Assembly (NCBI GenBank): GCA_017512805.1
Contig: JAFWES010000040.1
Location: 1-33,179, forward strand
Source: Clostridia bacterium
Lineage (GTDB): Bacteria; Bacillota; Clostridia; Christensenellales; Aristaeellaceae
Length of the DNA stretch: 33,179 bases
Reading direction: 5' to 3'
Part shown: positions 1 through 8,648 of the stretch, one piece after another
How positions within the stretch are numbered: the first letter of the stretch is position 1
Layout: each line of letters begins with the position of its first letter
Notes under the pieces: model-generated
What the model saw: the letters and a program-made list of their open reading frames with translations, nothing else
Told to the model about the DNA's origin: nothing
The model's database searches: none
Translations under genes and position numbers: made by a program

Positions 1-162
1 ACGCCTCTCGGCTCCGTTCGCTTACGCAGCGGTTCTAAGCTCTGTCTTCGGCATTCGCCTCGCCAATCGCTAAGAACCGGCGAGACTCAAGGCCACCGGA
101 TGGAAACACCTCAGCGCTTCGCTTTCAGGGCAGTATACCGCAAAAACAGGCCCGGCGCAAGG
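1..162. repeat. Structured GC-rich intergenic repeat, copy A
   Basis: No gene is visible here. Inverted arms at 30-40 and 69-79 pair at 10 of 11 positions around a 28-base loop. Bases 102-129 match 30689-30716, upstream of comM, at 26 of 28 positions; the shared core is GGAAACACCTCAGCGCT. The stretch may be the tail of a longer element that begins before the window. It reads as a dispersed non-coding repeat (a REP or MITE-like family), not a coding remnant; that interpretation is inference from two copies. Confidence 0.5.
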
Positions 163-191
163 TTGCAATGCTGTTGGTTTCTAATTATAAT
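163..191 (+). promoter_or_regulatory. Sigma-A-type promoter for the P-type ATPase gene
   Basis: TTGCAA at 163-168 and a perfect TATAAT at 186-191 are separated by 17 bases. The start codon at 274 follows after an untranslated leader of about 75 bases. There is no other open gene between them, so the promoter most likely drives the ATPase alone. Confidence 0.72.
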
Positions 192-273
192 ACGAACAAT
201 GGCAACTGTTCAGTCCAGCAAGCGGAGCGATTGGATTGCTACAGAAAATCCTCAATGAGGAAGGAGAAACCAC

Positions 274-2637
274 ATGGAGCGGGAACTGAAGCTGCCGGAC
301 AGCCTGCCGGCGGATTTCGCATATACGCCCGAATCGGGCCTGACCGGGCCGGAAGCGGAGCGGAGGAAGGGAGCGGGGATGGCCAATACTCCGCCCCAGG
401 ATGGGGGAAAAACCACGGCGCAGATCGTGCTGGGGAACGTGTTTACCTTCTTTAACGCCCTGAACCTGCTGCTGGCGGCGGCCCTGATCCTGGTGGGCAG
501 CTGGCGGAACCTGATGTTCCTGGGTGTGGTGGTGACCAATACGGGCATTGCCATCCTGCAGGAATGGAAGGCGCGGAACACCATCCGCCGCCTGAAGCTG
601 CTGAACGCCCCGAAGGTGCATGCCATCCGCGACGGGCGGGAGACGGAGATCACCTCCGGCGAGGCGGTGGCGGGGGATATCCTGGTGCTGCGGGGAGGGG
701 ATCAGGCGGTGGCCGACGGCATCGTGCTGCGGGGCGGCGGCCGGGCGATGGAAGGGCTCCTGACCGGGGAGAGCGACGCGATCGCCAAAAAGGAGGGGGA
801 CTGGATTTATTCCGGATCCTACCTGACGGAGGGGAAGGTCTTTTACCAGCTGGTCTATGTGGGGGAGGAAAGCTACGTCAGCCGCCTGAGCCATGAGGCG
901 AAGCAGATCCGGAAGCCGTATTCCGGGCTGATGGGGGAAATGGAAAAGCTGATCCGGCTGGATGCGTGCGTGCTGCTGCCCCTGGGGGCGCTGCTGTTTC
1001 TGAAGCAGTTCTTTCTGCAGCACGTTCCCCTGGGGCAGGCGGTGCCCACCTCGGTGGCCGCCATGCTGGGCATGATCCCGGAGGGCCTGATGCTGCTGGC
1101 CAGCATCGCCATGGCGGTGGGGGTCGTCCGGCTGGGGCGGAAGCAGGTGCTGGTGCAGGAGCTTTACGGAATCGAAGGACTTGCCCGGGTGGATACCATC
1201 TGCCTGGATAAGACCGGGACCATCACCACCGGCCGCCTGCAGGCCGACGAGATCGTGCCGCTGGCGGGGACGGAAGAGGAGACGAAGGCCGCGCTGAGCC
1301 GGTTCCTGGGGGCCTTTGACGACAGCAGCGCCACGCTGAAGGCGCTGGGCGGGGCGGTGGCTCCGGGGGCCGAAAAGCCCGTGGCGATCCAGCCTTTCTC
1401 CTCGGAGCGGAAGAAATCCGCTGCCAGCTTCCGGGACGGGAAAACCCTGATCCTGGGGGCGCCAGAATTCGTGCTGGCCAGGGAGGTTCCCGGGGACATC
1501 CGGGAGAAGATTTCCGCCCGGACGCGGGAGGGCAAGCGGGTGCTGCTGCTGGCGGAAGGGGACGGGACGATCCAGGGGGACGTGCTGCCTGCCGTATCGC
1601 GGCCGCTGGCCCTGTGCTGCCTGCGGGACGAGATCCGCCCTCACGCGCGGGAGACGATTCAGTATTTTAAGGACCAGGGCGTGGCGGTCCGGGTGATCAG
1701 CGGGGATCATCCGGAAACCGTATCCCGGGTGGCCCGGGCGGCGGGCATTGACGGGGCGGAAAAAGCCGTGGACGCCCGGGGGCTGGATACGCCGGAAAAG
1801 ATCCGGGAAGCCTGCCGGACCTGCACGGTTTTCGGCCGGGTGACCCCCGGGCAGAAGAAGCAGATCGTGGAAGCCATGAAGGCCGAGGGGCATACCGTGG
1901 CCATGACCGGGGACGGGGTCAACGATATTCCCGCCCTGCGGGCTGCGGACTGCTCCATCGCCATGGCGGAAGGGGCGGACGCGGCGCGGCACGCGGCGCA
2001 GATCACCCTGCTGAAGAGCGATTTCGGGGTGGTGCCGGAAATCGTTCAGGAGGGGCGGCGGATCATCAACAACATTACCCGGTCCGCCACGCTGTTCCTG
2101 ACCAAGACGATCTTCAGCTTCCTGCTGAGCCTGCTGACCCTGGCGCTGCCGGGCATGTATCCCTTCCAGCCCATCCAGATGACCCTGGTGAGCGCCTGCA
2201 CGGTGGGGATTCCCGGGTTCTTCCTGGCCCTGGAGCCCAGCCGGGAGCGGATCCGCGGGCGGTTCCTGGAAACGGTGATCCGCCGGGCGCTGCCGGGCGG
2301 GGTGGCCGTGGCCGTGTGCGCCACGCTGGCCATGCTTTTGACCCGGGCGGGATGGAGCCCGGAGGCGTGCTCCACCCTGGCCACCGGCGCGGCGGGGGCC
2401 ATGTGCCTGATCGCGCTGGGGCGGGCCTGCGTGCCCTTTGACCTGACGCGGGCCCTGGTGCTGGCGGGGAGCGCGGGGCTGTTCAGCGCCCTGGCCCTGA
2501 CCCTGGGCAGCGTGTTCTTCCTGACGCCGCTGACCGGGGCGCAGTACGGGGCGCTGGCGGGGCTGAGCGCCCTGGGCGCGGGGATATACGCGCTGACGGA
2601 CATCCTGGAAAAGCGGCAGCGGGCAAAGCGGGCGTAA
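274..2637 (+). CDS. Cation-translocating P-type ATPase (CtpE-like)
   Basis: This 787-residue membrane pump belongs to the P-type (E1-E2) ATPases, which couple ATP hydrolysis to cation transport across the cytoplasmic membrane. Visible motifs in order: paired N-terminal membrane segments (about residues 50-95), actuator TGES near residue 164, a PEGL helix-4 motif (GMIPEGLMLL, near 270), the phosphorylation site DKTGT near 312, the hinge GDGVNDIPA near 546, and several C-terminal membrane helices from about 605. There is no N-terminal heavy-metal-binding CxxC domain and no CPx motif, which argues against a Cu/Cd/Zn pump. The overall layout resembles the CtpE group, whose characterised mycobacterial member moves calcium; the ion here is inferred. 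The start is supported by AGGAAGGAG at 258-266. It has its own promoter and is followed by a hairpin, so it is probably monocistronic. Confidence 0.9.
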   Translation: MERELKLPDSLPADFAYTPESGLTGPEAERRKGAGMANTPPQDGGKTTAQIVLGNVFTFFNALNLLLAAALILVGSWRNLMFLGVVVTNTGIAILQEWKARNTIRRLKLLNAPKVHAIRDGRETEITSGEAVAGDILVLRGGDQAVADGIVLRGGGRAMEGLLTGESDAIAKKEGDWIYSGSYLTEGKVFYQLVYVGEESYVSRLSHEAKQIRKPYSGLMGEMEKLIRLDACVLLPLGALLFLKQFFLQHVPLGQAVPTSVAAMLGMIPEGLMLLASIAMAVGVVRLGRKQVLVQELYGIEGLARVDTICLDKTGTITTGRLQADEIVPLAGTEEETKAALSRFLGAFDDSSATLKALGGAVAPGAEKPVAIQPFSSERKKSAASFRDGKTLILGAPEFVLAREVPGDIREKISARTREGKRVLLLAEGDGTIQGDVLPAVSRPLALCCLRDEIRPHARETIQYFKDQGVAVRVISGDHPETVSRVARAAGIDGAEKAVDARGLDTPEKIREACRTCTVFGRVTPGQKKQIVEAMKAEGHTVAMTGDGVNDIPALRAADCSIAMAEGADAARHAAQITLLKSDFGVVPEIVQEGRRIINNITRSATLFLTKTIFSFLLSLLTLALPGMYPFQPIQMTLVSACTVGIPGFFLALEPSRERIRGRFLETVIRRALPGGVAVAVCATLAMLLTRAGWSPEACSTLATGAAGAMCLIALGRACVPFDLTRALVLAGSAGLFSALALTLGSVFFLTPLTGAQYGALAGLSALGAGIYALTDILEKRQRAKRA

Positions 2638-2640
2638 AGG

Positions 2641-2745
2641 CATCCGGCGGGAGAAGAATTCACCGGATGTTAACACGCGGGCGATGCGGAATGTGTTATA
2701 CTGGAAGCTGGCGGATGAAATGTTTTTCCGCCGGCATTTTGTTTT
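2641..2745 (+). terminator. Tandem hairpins after the P-type ATPase; the second is terminator-like
   Basis: The first hairpin has 7-bp arms CATCCGG (2641-2647) and CCGGATG (2663-2669) but no T-tract. The second has 9-bp arms at 2707-2715 and 2727-2735 with one G-U pair, followed by ATTTTGTTTT at 2736-2745, the form of a modest Rho-independent terminator. A third hairpin (2757-2765 with 2781-2789, one wobble pair) lies further on in the leader of the next gene. Confidence 0.5.
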
Positions 2746-2833
2746 GCGCGGAAGAGGAATGTCGGCCCTCCTGTCCGGCTCCGGCATTCTCAATGGAATG
2801 CGATTTTGATTTGCGCGTTGGGGGATTTTGAAC

Positions 2834-3544
2834 GTGAAGGCCATCTGGAAACGGGAGCTGCGGAGCTATTTCACCACCCCGGTGGGATATGTGTTCATCG
2901 GGGTGTTTCTGCTGGTTTCCTCCATCTTGTTCTTCCTGACCATTCTGCGGCAGCACAGCGGCGACCTGCCCACCTTTATCGGACAGATGAGCTATTTGTG
3001 GATGCTGCTCAGCCCGGTGCTGACGATGCGGCTGCTGGCGGAGGAGCGGCAGAAGCGGACGGATCAGTTGCTGCTGACCAGCCCGGTGAGCCTGACGGGC
3101 ATCGTGGCGGGGAAATACCTGGCGGCGGCCACCGTGCTGGGGATTACGTCGGGGCTGACGCTGGTGTATGTGGCGGTGGTGGCCGTGTACGGCCGGGTGT
3201 ATCCCGCGGAGCTGGCGGTGAATTACCTGGGATTCGTGCTGCAGGGCTGCGCCTTCACGGCGCTGGATCTGTTCCTGAGCGGATGCGCGGGGACGCCGGT
3301 GACCGCGGCGGTGATGGGCTTCGGGGCCAATTTCCTTCTGTGGATGACAGACCTTTTGCGGGATCAGGTCTCCGTAGGATGGCTGAGCCGGATCCTGAGC
3401 TTTGGGAGCCTCTACAGCCGGAACGAGACCTTCCTCATGGGGCAGCTGAGCTTTGCGGGGCTGGTGTACGAAATCAGCTTCGTGATTCTGTTTCTGGCCC
3501 TGACGGTGCATCGGCTGGACAGCCGGCGCATGTCCGGGACCTGA
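2834..3544 (+). CDS. ABC-2 type transporter permease (GldF-like)
   Basis: This 236-residue polytopic membrane protein has the layout of GldF-like ABC-2 permeases: an N-terminal WKRELRSYFTTPVGYVF segment, the conserved short motif LLAEERQKRTDQLLLTSPVS between helices 2 and 3, and about six membrane helices. It would form the membrane channel of an exporter. A GTG start at 2834 is preferred because the GGGGGA at 2820-2825 sits at normal spacing from it; an in-frame TTG at 2828 is too close. The GldG-like gene follows after 15 bases and a DUF4340 gene after that, the usual partners. The ATP-binding subunit that normally precedes the permease is absent, so energy coupling must come from a gene elsewhere or the system is incomplete. 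Confidence 0.85.
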   Translation: MKAIWKRELRSYFTTPVGYVFIGVFLLVSSILFFLTILRQHSGDLPTFIGQMSYLWMLLSPVLTMRLLAEERQKRTDQLLLTSPVSLTGIVAGKYLAAATVLGITSGLTLVYVAVVAVYGRVYPAELAVNYLGFVLQGCAFTALDLFLSGCAGTPVTAAVMGFGANFLLWMTDLLRDQVSVGWLSRILSFGSLYSRNETFLMGQLSFAGLVYEISFVILFLALTVHRLDSRRMSGT

Positions 3545-3559
3545 GGACGGAGGCGGAGC

Positions 3560-5017
3560 ATGAAGAAGAACGGAACCGAAAAGCGCCGCCGCAGGAAGCT
3601 GCGGGGGATGAGCACCGGGATGCTGCTGATGCTGATCGCGGCGCTGCTGGCGATCAATGTCAGCGCCACGATGCTGGAGAAGCGCTGGGGCCTGCGGCTG
3701 GATTTTTCCTTTAACGGCATCACCACCCAGAGCCGGGCCACCCGGGAGGCCCTGGCGGAGATGACCCATCCGGTGCATGTATACGCCCTGTTCACCAAAG
3801 GGCAGGAGGACGCGCCGCTGATGGAGCTGCTGGACCGATACGCGGCGGCCAGCCCGCTTTTTACCTGGGAACAGAGCGACCCCGGGCTGAACCCGGCGCT
3901 GCTGACCCGCTTTTCCACCGGGACGGAGAGCGTCAGCGCCGATTCCCTGATCGTATACTGCGCGGAAACCGACCGGTGGCGGATTCTGAACCCGGCGGAT
4001 TTCATCAGCCTGAGCATGGATCCGGAGACCGGGACCTATTCCTACGCGGGCTATACCTATGAGCGGGCCATCACCAACGCGCTGGTATACGTCAACCGGG
4101 AGACCGTTCCCCGCGTCAATATCCTTCAGGGGCACGGGGAGCTGGACGGGGACACGCTGCGGGCCTTCGACCGGCTGATGACCGACAACCATTACGAGGT
4201 GGTGTACCGGGATCTGTCCGACGCGGGCTATACCCCGGATCCCTCGGAGCTGATCGTCTTTTTCAGCCCGATGCGGGATATTACGGAGGCGGAGCTCGCC
4301 AAGCTGATCGCCTTCACGGAGGCGGGGGGGAGCCTGCTGTTCACCTGCGATTATCCGGATCCGGTGGAGGAGATGCCCAACTATCTGACCCTGCTGCGGT
4401 CCTACGGATTCATCCCCCTGGAGGGGATCGTGGTGGCGGACGGGGCGGACGCCAACAGCTATTACAACAACATTCCCATCGACCTGATTCCGGAGATGCG
4501 GCGGACTGATGTGACCGCCGCTCTGGTGGATTCCGGGGCGGATACGGTGCTGCTGCCGGGGGCCCGGGCCTTCGAAACCCCGGGGGAGACGGACCGGAAT
4601 CTGACCGTGACGCCCGTGCTGGTCAGCGGGGAGACGGCTTACCGCAAATCGGTCCACGCGGAGATGAGCACGCTGGAGAAGGAAGCGGGGGATCCGGAGG
4701 GGGCCTTTTCCCTGGCGCTGCAGGCGCAGCGGATCACCGGGGAGGGGTACGTGAGCCGGGCCTTTATCCTGGGCAGCAGCGGCATGATGACCGAGGAGCA
4801 GATTTACGCCATGACGGATGCCCGGGAGCTGATCATCCGGATGGCGGAGTACCTGACGGGGCAGAGCCGGGCCGCCCTCAATATTGAAGCCCGCGACGCG
4901 ATGCGGCAGGCGCTGAGCGTCAGAAGCAACGGGACCGGCTCCCTGATCGTGACCGCCCTGCCGGTGGGCGTGCTGCTGCTGGCGGCCATCGTGCTGTGGC
5001 GAAGAAAGAATTTGTAG
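3560..5017 (+). CDS. GldG-like ABC transporter auxiliary protein
   Basis: The 485-residue protein has a basic cytoplasmic N-terminus, one membrane helix (about residues 18-36), a long extracytoplasmic region, and a second helix at the C-terminus (about 459-480) followed by the basic tail WRRKNL. The central region has the features of the gliding-motility/ABC-associated domain of GldG: VNILQGHGELDG, then a segment on the duties of a Rossmann-like fold (ELIVFFSPMRDITEAELAKL, GGSLLFTCDYPDP). In GldFG systems it partners the permease; the transported substrate is unknown. Ribosome binding site GGAGGCGGAG lies just before the ATG. It is shorter than the two-domain fused permease-GldG forms. Family assignment is from motif recognition; function remains open. 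Confidence 0.8.
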   Translation: MKKNGTEKRRRRKLRGMSTGMLLMLIAALLAINVSATMLEKRWGLRLDFSFNGITTQSRATREALAEMTHPVHVYALFTKGQEDAPLMELLDRYAAASPLFTWEQSDPGLNPALLTRFSTGTESVSADSLIVYCAETDRWRILNPADFISLSMDPETGTYSYAGYTYERAITNALVYVNRETVPRVNILQGHGELDGDTLRAFDRLMTDNHYEVVYRDLSDAGYTPDPSELIVFFSPMRDITEAELAKLIAFTEAGGSLLFTCDYPDPVEEMPNYLTLLRSYGFIPLEGIVVADGADANSYYNNIPIDLIPEMRRTDVTAALVDSGADTVLLPGARAFETPGETDRNLTVTPVLVSGETAYRKSVHAEMSTLEKEAGDPEGAFSLALQAQRITGEGYVSRAFILGSSGMMTEEQIYAMTDARELIIRMAEYLTGQSRAALNIEARDAMRQALSVRSNGTGSLIVTALPVGVLLLAAIVLWRRKNL

Positions 5018-5064
5018 AAGAGGGAGTTCGGTCATACAAGCGGAGCGAATAGAGGACAGAGAAC

Positions 5065-6537
5065 ATGCTTGGGGTTAAAAAGAAGAAGCAGCGGGGCGGG
5101 GGGCGAAGGAGCCTGTTCCTGATCCTGCTGATCCTGCTGGCGGCGGGAGGCACGGTTGCGGCCCTGCTGTTGCGGGCGGAAAACACCCCGCTTCCCGCGC
5201 GGGAAGAAAAGGGCGGAGCGATCCTGACGGAGGATCCGGGCCCGGTGCGCCGGGTGACCCTGCGGGTCCGGGGCCGGGAGGCCTGGACCGCGGAGCGGGG
5301 GGAGGACGGCGTCCTGCGGAGGACGGGCGATGAAAGCTGGGCCCTGGACGAAAACCGGGCGGAGCAGCTGACGGACGCCCTGGAAAACCTGGTATACGAG
5401 GAGATTCTGACCGAGGACGCGGCGGATTACCAGGACCGGCTGGAAGATTTCGGGCTGGCGGATCCGGCCCTGACCGCGGAGGTCACCTATGAGGACGGGA
5501 GCCGACTGGTGTTTCGGATCGGGGACGCCTCCGCCCTGAAGGACGCGGACGTCCGGTTCATGACCGTGGAGGGGGACGACCGGCTCTACGCGGTGGCCGG
5601 CAGCCTGATGGAGGACCTGGGGACCGAAGCGGAGGTGCTGCGGGGCGTGACCCAGCCGGAGATTCAGACGGCGCGGCTGGATCGGATCCGGGTGCTGGAC
5701 GGGGAGGAGCGCCTGATCGCGGAATGGGCGCTGGACGGGGAGATCACCGATCCGGACGCAGCGGCCGCCTGGACGGTGCGCACCGACGCCTTCCGGTATC
5801 CCGCGGATCAGGACCGGATGAGCCTGCTGAAGAAAAACGCGGGGAACCTGCTGCTGGGCCTGTATATCGCGGACGCGGCGGAAGGGGATGATCTGTCGGC
5901 CTGGGGCCTGGACCGGCCCCGAAATGTGATTGAGCTGCATATGGCGGCGGGAACCACGGGGCAGGCGGGGCCGGACGGCGCGCTGGATGTGACCCGCCGG
6001 GAGGAGGAAACGGTCCGCTTCGTCATCGGAAACGAGCGGAACGAGATGACATTTTACGCCCTGTATAACGGAACGGTCTGCACCATGAACCGCTTCACCG
6101 TTACCGCCCTGACGGATGCGGATCCGCTTTCCACCGCCAGCCGGTATCCGGTGGTGGTGCCGCTGGAGGCCCTGGAAAGCCTGACGGTGGAAGGGGACGG
6201 GCGGAGCGACACCTGGCGGCTGAGCCGGACAGCCCTGCCCGCGGAAAACGGGGAAGAGCCGGAGGGAAACGAGATCACCTGCGAAAAAAACGGCGAAGCC
6301 TGGGATTACGAGGCGTTTTCCGCGGCCTATCAGCGGGCGATGGTGGTGACGGTCAGCGGAACCCTGCCCGAAGGATGGGAGAAACGGGAGAGCACCCGGG
6401 TCTATATTTTCCGGACCCTGGGGGGAAAAACGGTGCGGGCGGAGCTGAGCCCCTTCGACGCGATGCACGACGCCCTGACGGTGGACGGGGAGACGCTGTT
6501 TTATGTTTCTCATACCGCGGTACAGGACCTTTTTTGA
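5065..6537 (+). CDS. DUF4340 domain-containing membrane-anchored protein
   Basis: The 490-residue protein starts with a lysine-rich cytoplasmic tail, has one membrane helix (about residues 17-35) and a large acidic extracytoplasmic region. That region contains repeated modules like those of DUF4340: EEILTEDAADYQDRLEDFGLADPALTAEVTYEDGS and later FRIGDASALKDADVRFMTVEGDDRLYAV. DUF4340 proteins regularly follow GldG-like genes in bacterial ABC export clusters, and here the gap is only 47 bases. The biochemical role is unknown; a surface-associated partner of the permease complex is an inference. The ribosome binding site is weak (AGAGGA at 5050-5055). The short upstream gap contains an AAGCGGAGCGA word that also occurs at 220-230. 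Confidence 0.8.
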   Translation: MLGVKKKKQRGGGRRSLFLILLILLAAGGTVAALLLRAENTPLPAREEKGGAILTEDPGPVRRVTLRVRGREAWTAERGEDGVLRRTGDESWALDENRAEQLTDALENLVYEEILTEDAADYQDRLEDFGLADPALTAEVTYEDGSRLVFRIGDASALKDADVRFMTVEGDDRLYAVAGSLMEDLGTEAEVLRGVTQPEIQTARLDRIRVLDGEERLIAEWALDGEITDPDAAAAWTVRTDAFRYPADQDRMSLLKKNAGNLLLGLYIADAAEGDDLSAWGLDRPRNVIELHMAAGTTGQAGPDGALDVTRREEETVRFVIGNERNEMTFYALYNGTVCTMNRFTVTALTDADPLSTASRYPVVVPLEALESLTVEGDGRSDTWRLSRTALPAENGEEPEGNEITCEKNGEAWDYEAFSAAYQRAMVVTVSGTLPEGWEKRESTRVYIFRTLGGKTVRAELSPFDAMHDALTVDGETLFYVSHTAVQDLF

Positions 6538-6559
6538 GCGAGGGGAAGGCGAAAAGCGT

Positions 6560-6588
6560 TTGCTTACACAAATTCTTTGTGCTATAAT
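6560..6588 (+). promoter_or_regulatory. Promoter with an embedded palindrome (candidate operator) for the XRE regulator
   Basis: TTGCTT at 6560-6565 and TATAAT at 6583-6588 have a 17-base spacer. The spacer holds a perfect palindrome, CACAAA-TTC-TTTGTG, at 6567-6581. A 15-base palindrome filling the spacer of the promoter of a helix-turn-helix gene is a classic arrangement for autorepression; that role is inferred. Confidence 0.72.
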
Positions 6589-6618
6589 GAGGGGAGAAAC
6601 ACAAAGGAGGGGCGACGG

Positions 6619-6966
6619 ATGAGGGACGCGGTCAACGGTATGGTCAACGCCCGGGGCATCCCCTACGGCGATCTGATTCGGGATTACCGGAAGAAAAAGG
6701 GCCTGAGCCAGGAGCAGCTGGGCGCGGTGGCCCATGTCAAGAAAAACGCCGTCAGCGCGTGGGAGGCAGGGCGGAGCAGGCCGGATATGGCCATCATTCC
6801 GGAGCTTTGCAGGCGGCTGGATCTGCCGCTGTACGAATTTTTCGGCCTGCCGCCGGAAGGGCAGGAATCGCTTTTTGCCCAGAAGTTTGACCGGCTGAGC
6901 AGCGATCAGCAGCAGCTGATCCTGAAGCAGATGGATGAATGGATCGAGGCGCAGGGGGAGCCATAA
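6619..6966 (+). CDS. XRE-family helix-turn-helix transcriptional regulator
   Basis: This 115-residue protein carries a Cro/C1-type helix-turn-helix at about residues 20-72 (IRDYRKKKGLSQEQLGAVAHV, then AVSAWEAGRSRPD), followed by a short helical tail (FDRLSSDQQQLILKQMDEWI). It should bind DNA as a dimer. The start at 6619 is chosen because AAAGGAGG at 6602-6609 lies before it; an in-frame ATG at 6577 falls inside the promoter -10 region and cannot be the start of a transcript from it. The DUF5685 gene begins four bases after the stop codon, so this regulator heads a four-gene operon, probably controlling itself and the J-domain module through the spacer palindrome. Confidence 0.87.
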   Translation: MRDAVNGMVNARGIPYGDLIRDYRKKKGLSQEQLGAVAHVKKNAVSAWEAGRSRPDMAIIPELCRRLDLPLYEFFGLPPEGQESLFAQKFDRLSSDQQQLILKQMDEWIEAQGEP

Positions 6967-6970
6967 ACAA

Positions 6971-7816
6971 ATGTTTGGATATATTGCTCCCTGGATGGAA
7001 GGGCTGGAGGAGGAACGGCGGAAACGGTACCGGGCGGTCTACTGCGGGATCTGCCGGAAGCTGGGAGAGCTGTCCGGGCAGAGCGGGCGCCTGCTTCTGA
7101 GCCATGATATGACCTTTCTGGCGGTGCTGCTGTCCTCGCTGGAGGAACCGGAGGAGGAAGAAAGCGGGTACCGCTGCGCGATCCATCCGGTGAAGGAGCG
7201 GATCACCGTGGCCAGCCCGGCGGTTTCCTATGCGGCGGAAATGAACCTGTTCCTGGCGGACCTGAAATGCGAGGATCAGATCCGGGATGAGCATTCCGGG
7301 GCGGCCCGGCGGGAGCGCCGGAGGCTGGCGCCGGCGATCCGGACGATCCGGGAAAAATACCCCGAACAGACGGGGGAGGCGGAAGCCGCCCTGGAAGCCC
7401 TCTGGGAGGAAGAGAAGGCGGCCCGGCCGGACCCGGACAGGCTGTGCAACCTTTCGGGCCGGATGCTGGGGGCGGTGTTCGCCCCGGCGTGGGTCAGCCC
7501 GTTCTGGACGGGCGCGCTCCGGGCCCTGGGGGCCGGGTTGGGGCGGGCCGTATACTGGATGGACGCCTGGGAGGACCGGGAGGCGGACGCGAAAAAGGGG
7601 CTGTACAATCCCATCGGCAGCCTGCCCGAGGAAAGCCGGACGGAGGAAGAAATCCGGCGGATGCTGGAGATGATGATCGGGGAAGCGTGCGATGTTTTCG
7701 AGGCGCTGCCGCTGGAAAAGGATATGGACATTCTGCGCAATATCCTGTATAGTGGCGTGTGGCAAAGATTTGAAGCGATGCGCAGCAAGAAGGAAAAGAA
7801 GGTGAAGAAGACATGA
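6971..7816 (+). CDS. DUF5685 family protein
   Basis: The 281-residue protein begins [33 protein letters not shown], matching the N-terminal signature of DUF5685 with its YxxxYCGxCxxLG motif. The paired cysteines of YCGIC, plus C(RC)AIH near residue 65 and KCED near 98, could bind a metal; this is inference. A later [22 protein letters not shown] segment (about 195-216) is also typical: an acidic D..DD/E-like helix reminiscent of isoprenoid-synthase-like folds, but no activity is established. The ATG at 6971 follows GGGGGAG. Its stop overlaps the J-domain gene start (ATGA at 7813-7816), indicating translational coupling. Co-occurrence of this family with a J-domain gene suggests a shared role. 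Function unknown. Confidence 0.8.
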   Translation: MFGYIAPWMEGLEEERRKRYRAVYCGICRKLGELSGQSGRLLLSHDMTFLAVLLSSLEEPEEEESGYRCAIHPVKERITVASPAVSYAAEMNLFLADLKCEDQIRDEHSGAARRERRRLAPAIRTIREKYPEQTGEAEAALEALWEEEKAARPDPDRLCNLSGRMLGAVFAPAWVSPFWTGALRALGAGLGRAVYWMDAWEDREADAKKGLYNPIGSLPEESRTEEEIRRMLEMMIGEACDVFEALPLEKDMDILRNILYSGVWQRFEAMRSKKEKKVKKT

Positions 7817-8610
7817 CCCGGAATCCCTTCGAGATCCTGGGGGTCTCTGATTCATCGAGCGAAGACGAGATTAAGTCGGCTTATCGGAAGCTGGCCAAGA
7901 AATATCACCCGGACCTGAACCCCGGGGACAAGGCCGCCGAGCAGAAAATGAAAGAGGTCAACGAGGCCTACGCCGAAGCCATACGGGTCAAGAAGAGCGG
8001 CGGGACCTGGCAGCCCGATCCCGAGCCCGGTTCCCAGGGCGGGGCCTGGGGCGGATACGGGGGCTATGGCGGATATGGCGGATACGGAGGGTACGGCGGA
8101 TACGGAGGAACCGGCGGGTATGGGTCCCGGGGCGGAAACGGGTCGAACCCCTTTGAGGGATTCGGATTCGATCCCTTCGCGGATTTCTTTGGCGGCGGCG
8201 CCGGGCGCGCGCGCACCGGGTTCCGGACCCGGCAGTACGCCAATCCCGAGCTGAAAACCGTGGAGAACCACGTGCTGACCAACCGCTTCCAGGAGGCGGT
8301 GGCCCTGCTGAACCGGATTCCCGACCGCGGGGCCGACTGGCACGCGCTCTATGCCCGGGCGGATCTGGGCATGGGGAACCGGATTTCCGCCCTGGATCAC
8401 GCGAAGCAGGCGGTGCGGATGGCGCCGGGGGACGAAGAGTATCAGTCCCTGCTGAACCAGATTGAGGTGGGGCGGCAGCATTACCGGAGCGCCCGGCAGG
8501 CCGGGGGATATACCTTTCAGCAGCAGATCTGCGCCAATCCCTTCCTGACCTGCTGCGCCGTGAACATCGCGATCAATTGCTGCTGCGGCGGGCGGTTTTT
8601 CTGGTGCTAA
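7813..8610 (+). CDS. J-domain (DnaJ-like) protein with Gly-Tyr repeat and Cys-rich tail
   Basis: The N-terminal 60 residues form a J-domain ([38 protein letters not shown]) with the HPD tripeptide near residue 33 that stimulates DnaK ATPase. Next comes a glycine-tyrosine low-complexity tract (residues 81-98), a short [12 protein letters not shown] segment, and a helical tetratricopeptide-like region ([40 protein letters not shown]) around residues 148-215. The C-terminus is unusually cysteine-rich and hydrophobic ([19 protein letters not shown], then RFFWC), a possible metal site or membrane tether. It lacks the zinc-finger and CTD substrate domains of true DnaJ, so it is a specialised co-chaperone, not dnaJ. 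It overlaps the preceding gene by four bases. Confidence 0.87.
   Translation: MTRNPFEILGVSDSSSEDEIKSAYRKLAKKYHPDLNPGDKAAEQKMKEVNEAYAEAIRVKKSGGTWQPDPEPGSQGGAWGGYGGYGGYGGYGGYGGYGGTGGYGSRGGNGSNPFEGFGFDPFADFFGGGAGRARTGFRTRQYANPELKTVENHVLTNRFQEAVALLNRIPDRGADWHALYARADLGMGNRISALDHAKQAVRMAPGDEEYQSLLNQIEVGRQHYRSARQAGGYTFQQQICANPFLTCCAVNIAINCCCGGRFFWC
8053..8106 (+). repeat. Six in-frame 9-bp repeats encoding Gly-Tyr-Gly
   Basis: Six consecutive 9-bp units of the form GGNTAYGGN encode GYG repeated six times (residues 81-98 of the J-domain protein). Third-base differences between units show the repeat is not a very recent expansion. As the unit is a multiple of three, copy-number change would alter linker length without a frameshift. 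Confidence 0.9.
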
Positions 8611-8648
8611 AGCGCGAAGGAAGGACGACGGAAAGGAACGGACGGGAA

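Noticed and set aside
168-455. A 95-codon plus-strand frame before and over the ATPase start
   Set aside because: It begins at the -35 of the promoter, has no ribosome binding site and overlaps the recognised ATPase N-terminus.
2670-2702. Promoter TTAACA ... TATACT before the ABC permease
   Set aside because: The spacer would be 21 bases, and a terminator-like hairpin follows directly; kept only as an open question.
181-2844. An 887-codon open frame antisense to the P-type ATPase
   Set aside because: Pro/Arg/Gln/His-rich translation without domains; it mirrors the GC-biased codon use of the real gene. The same holds for the very long antisense frames at 2696-5035, 5032-6735, 16095-19946 and 26295-30287.
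6577-6618. Upstream in-frame start for the XRE regulator
   Set aside because: The ATG lies inside the promoter (spacer and -10) and has no ribosome binding site; 6619 has AAAGGAGG.
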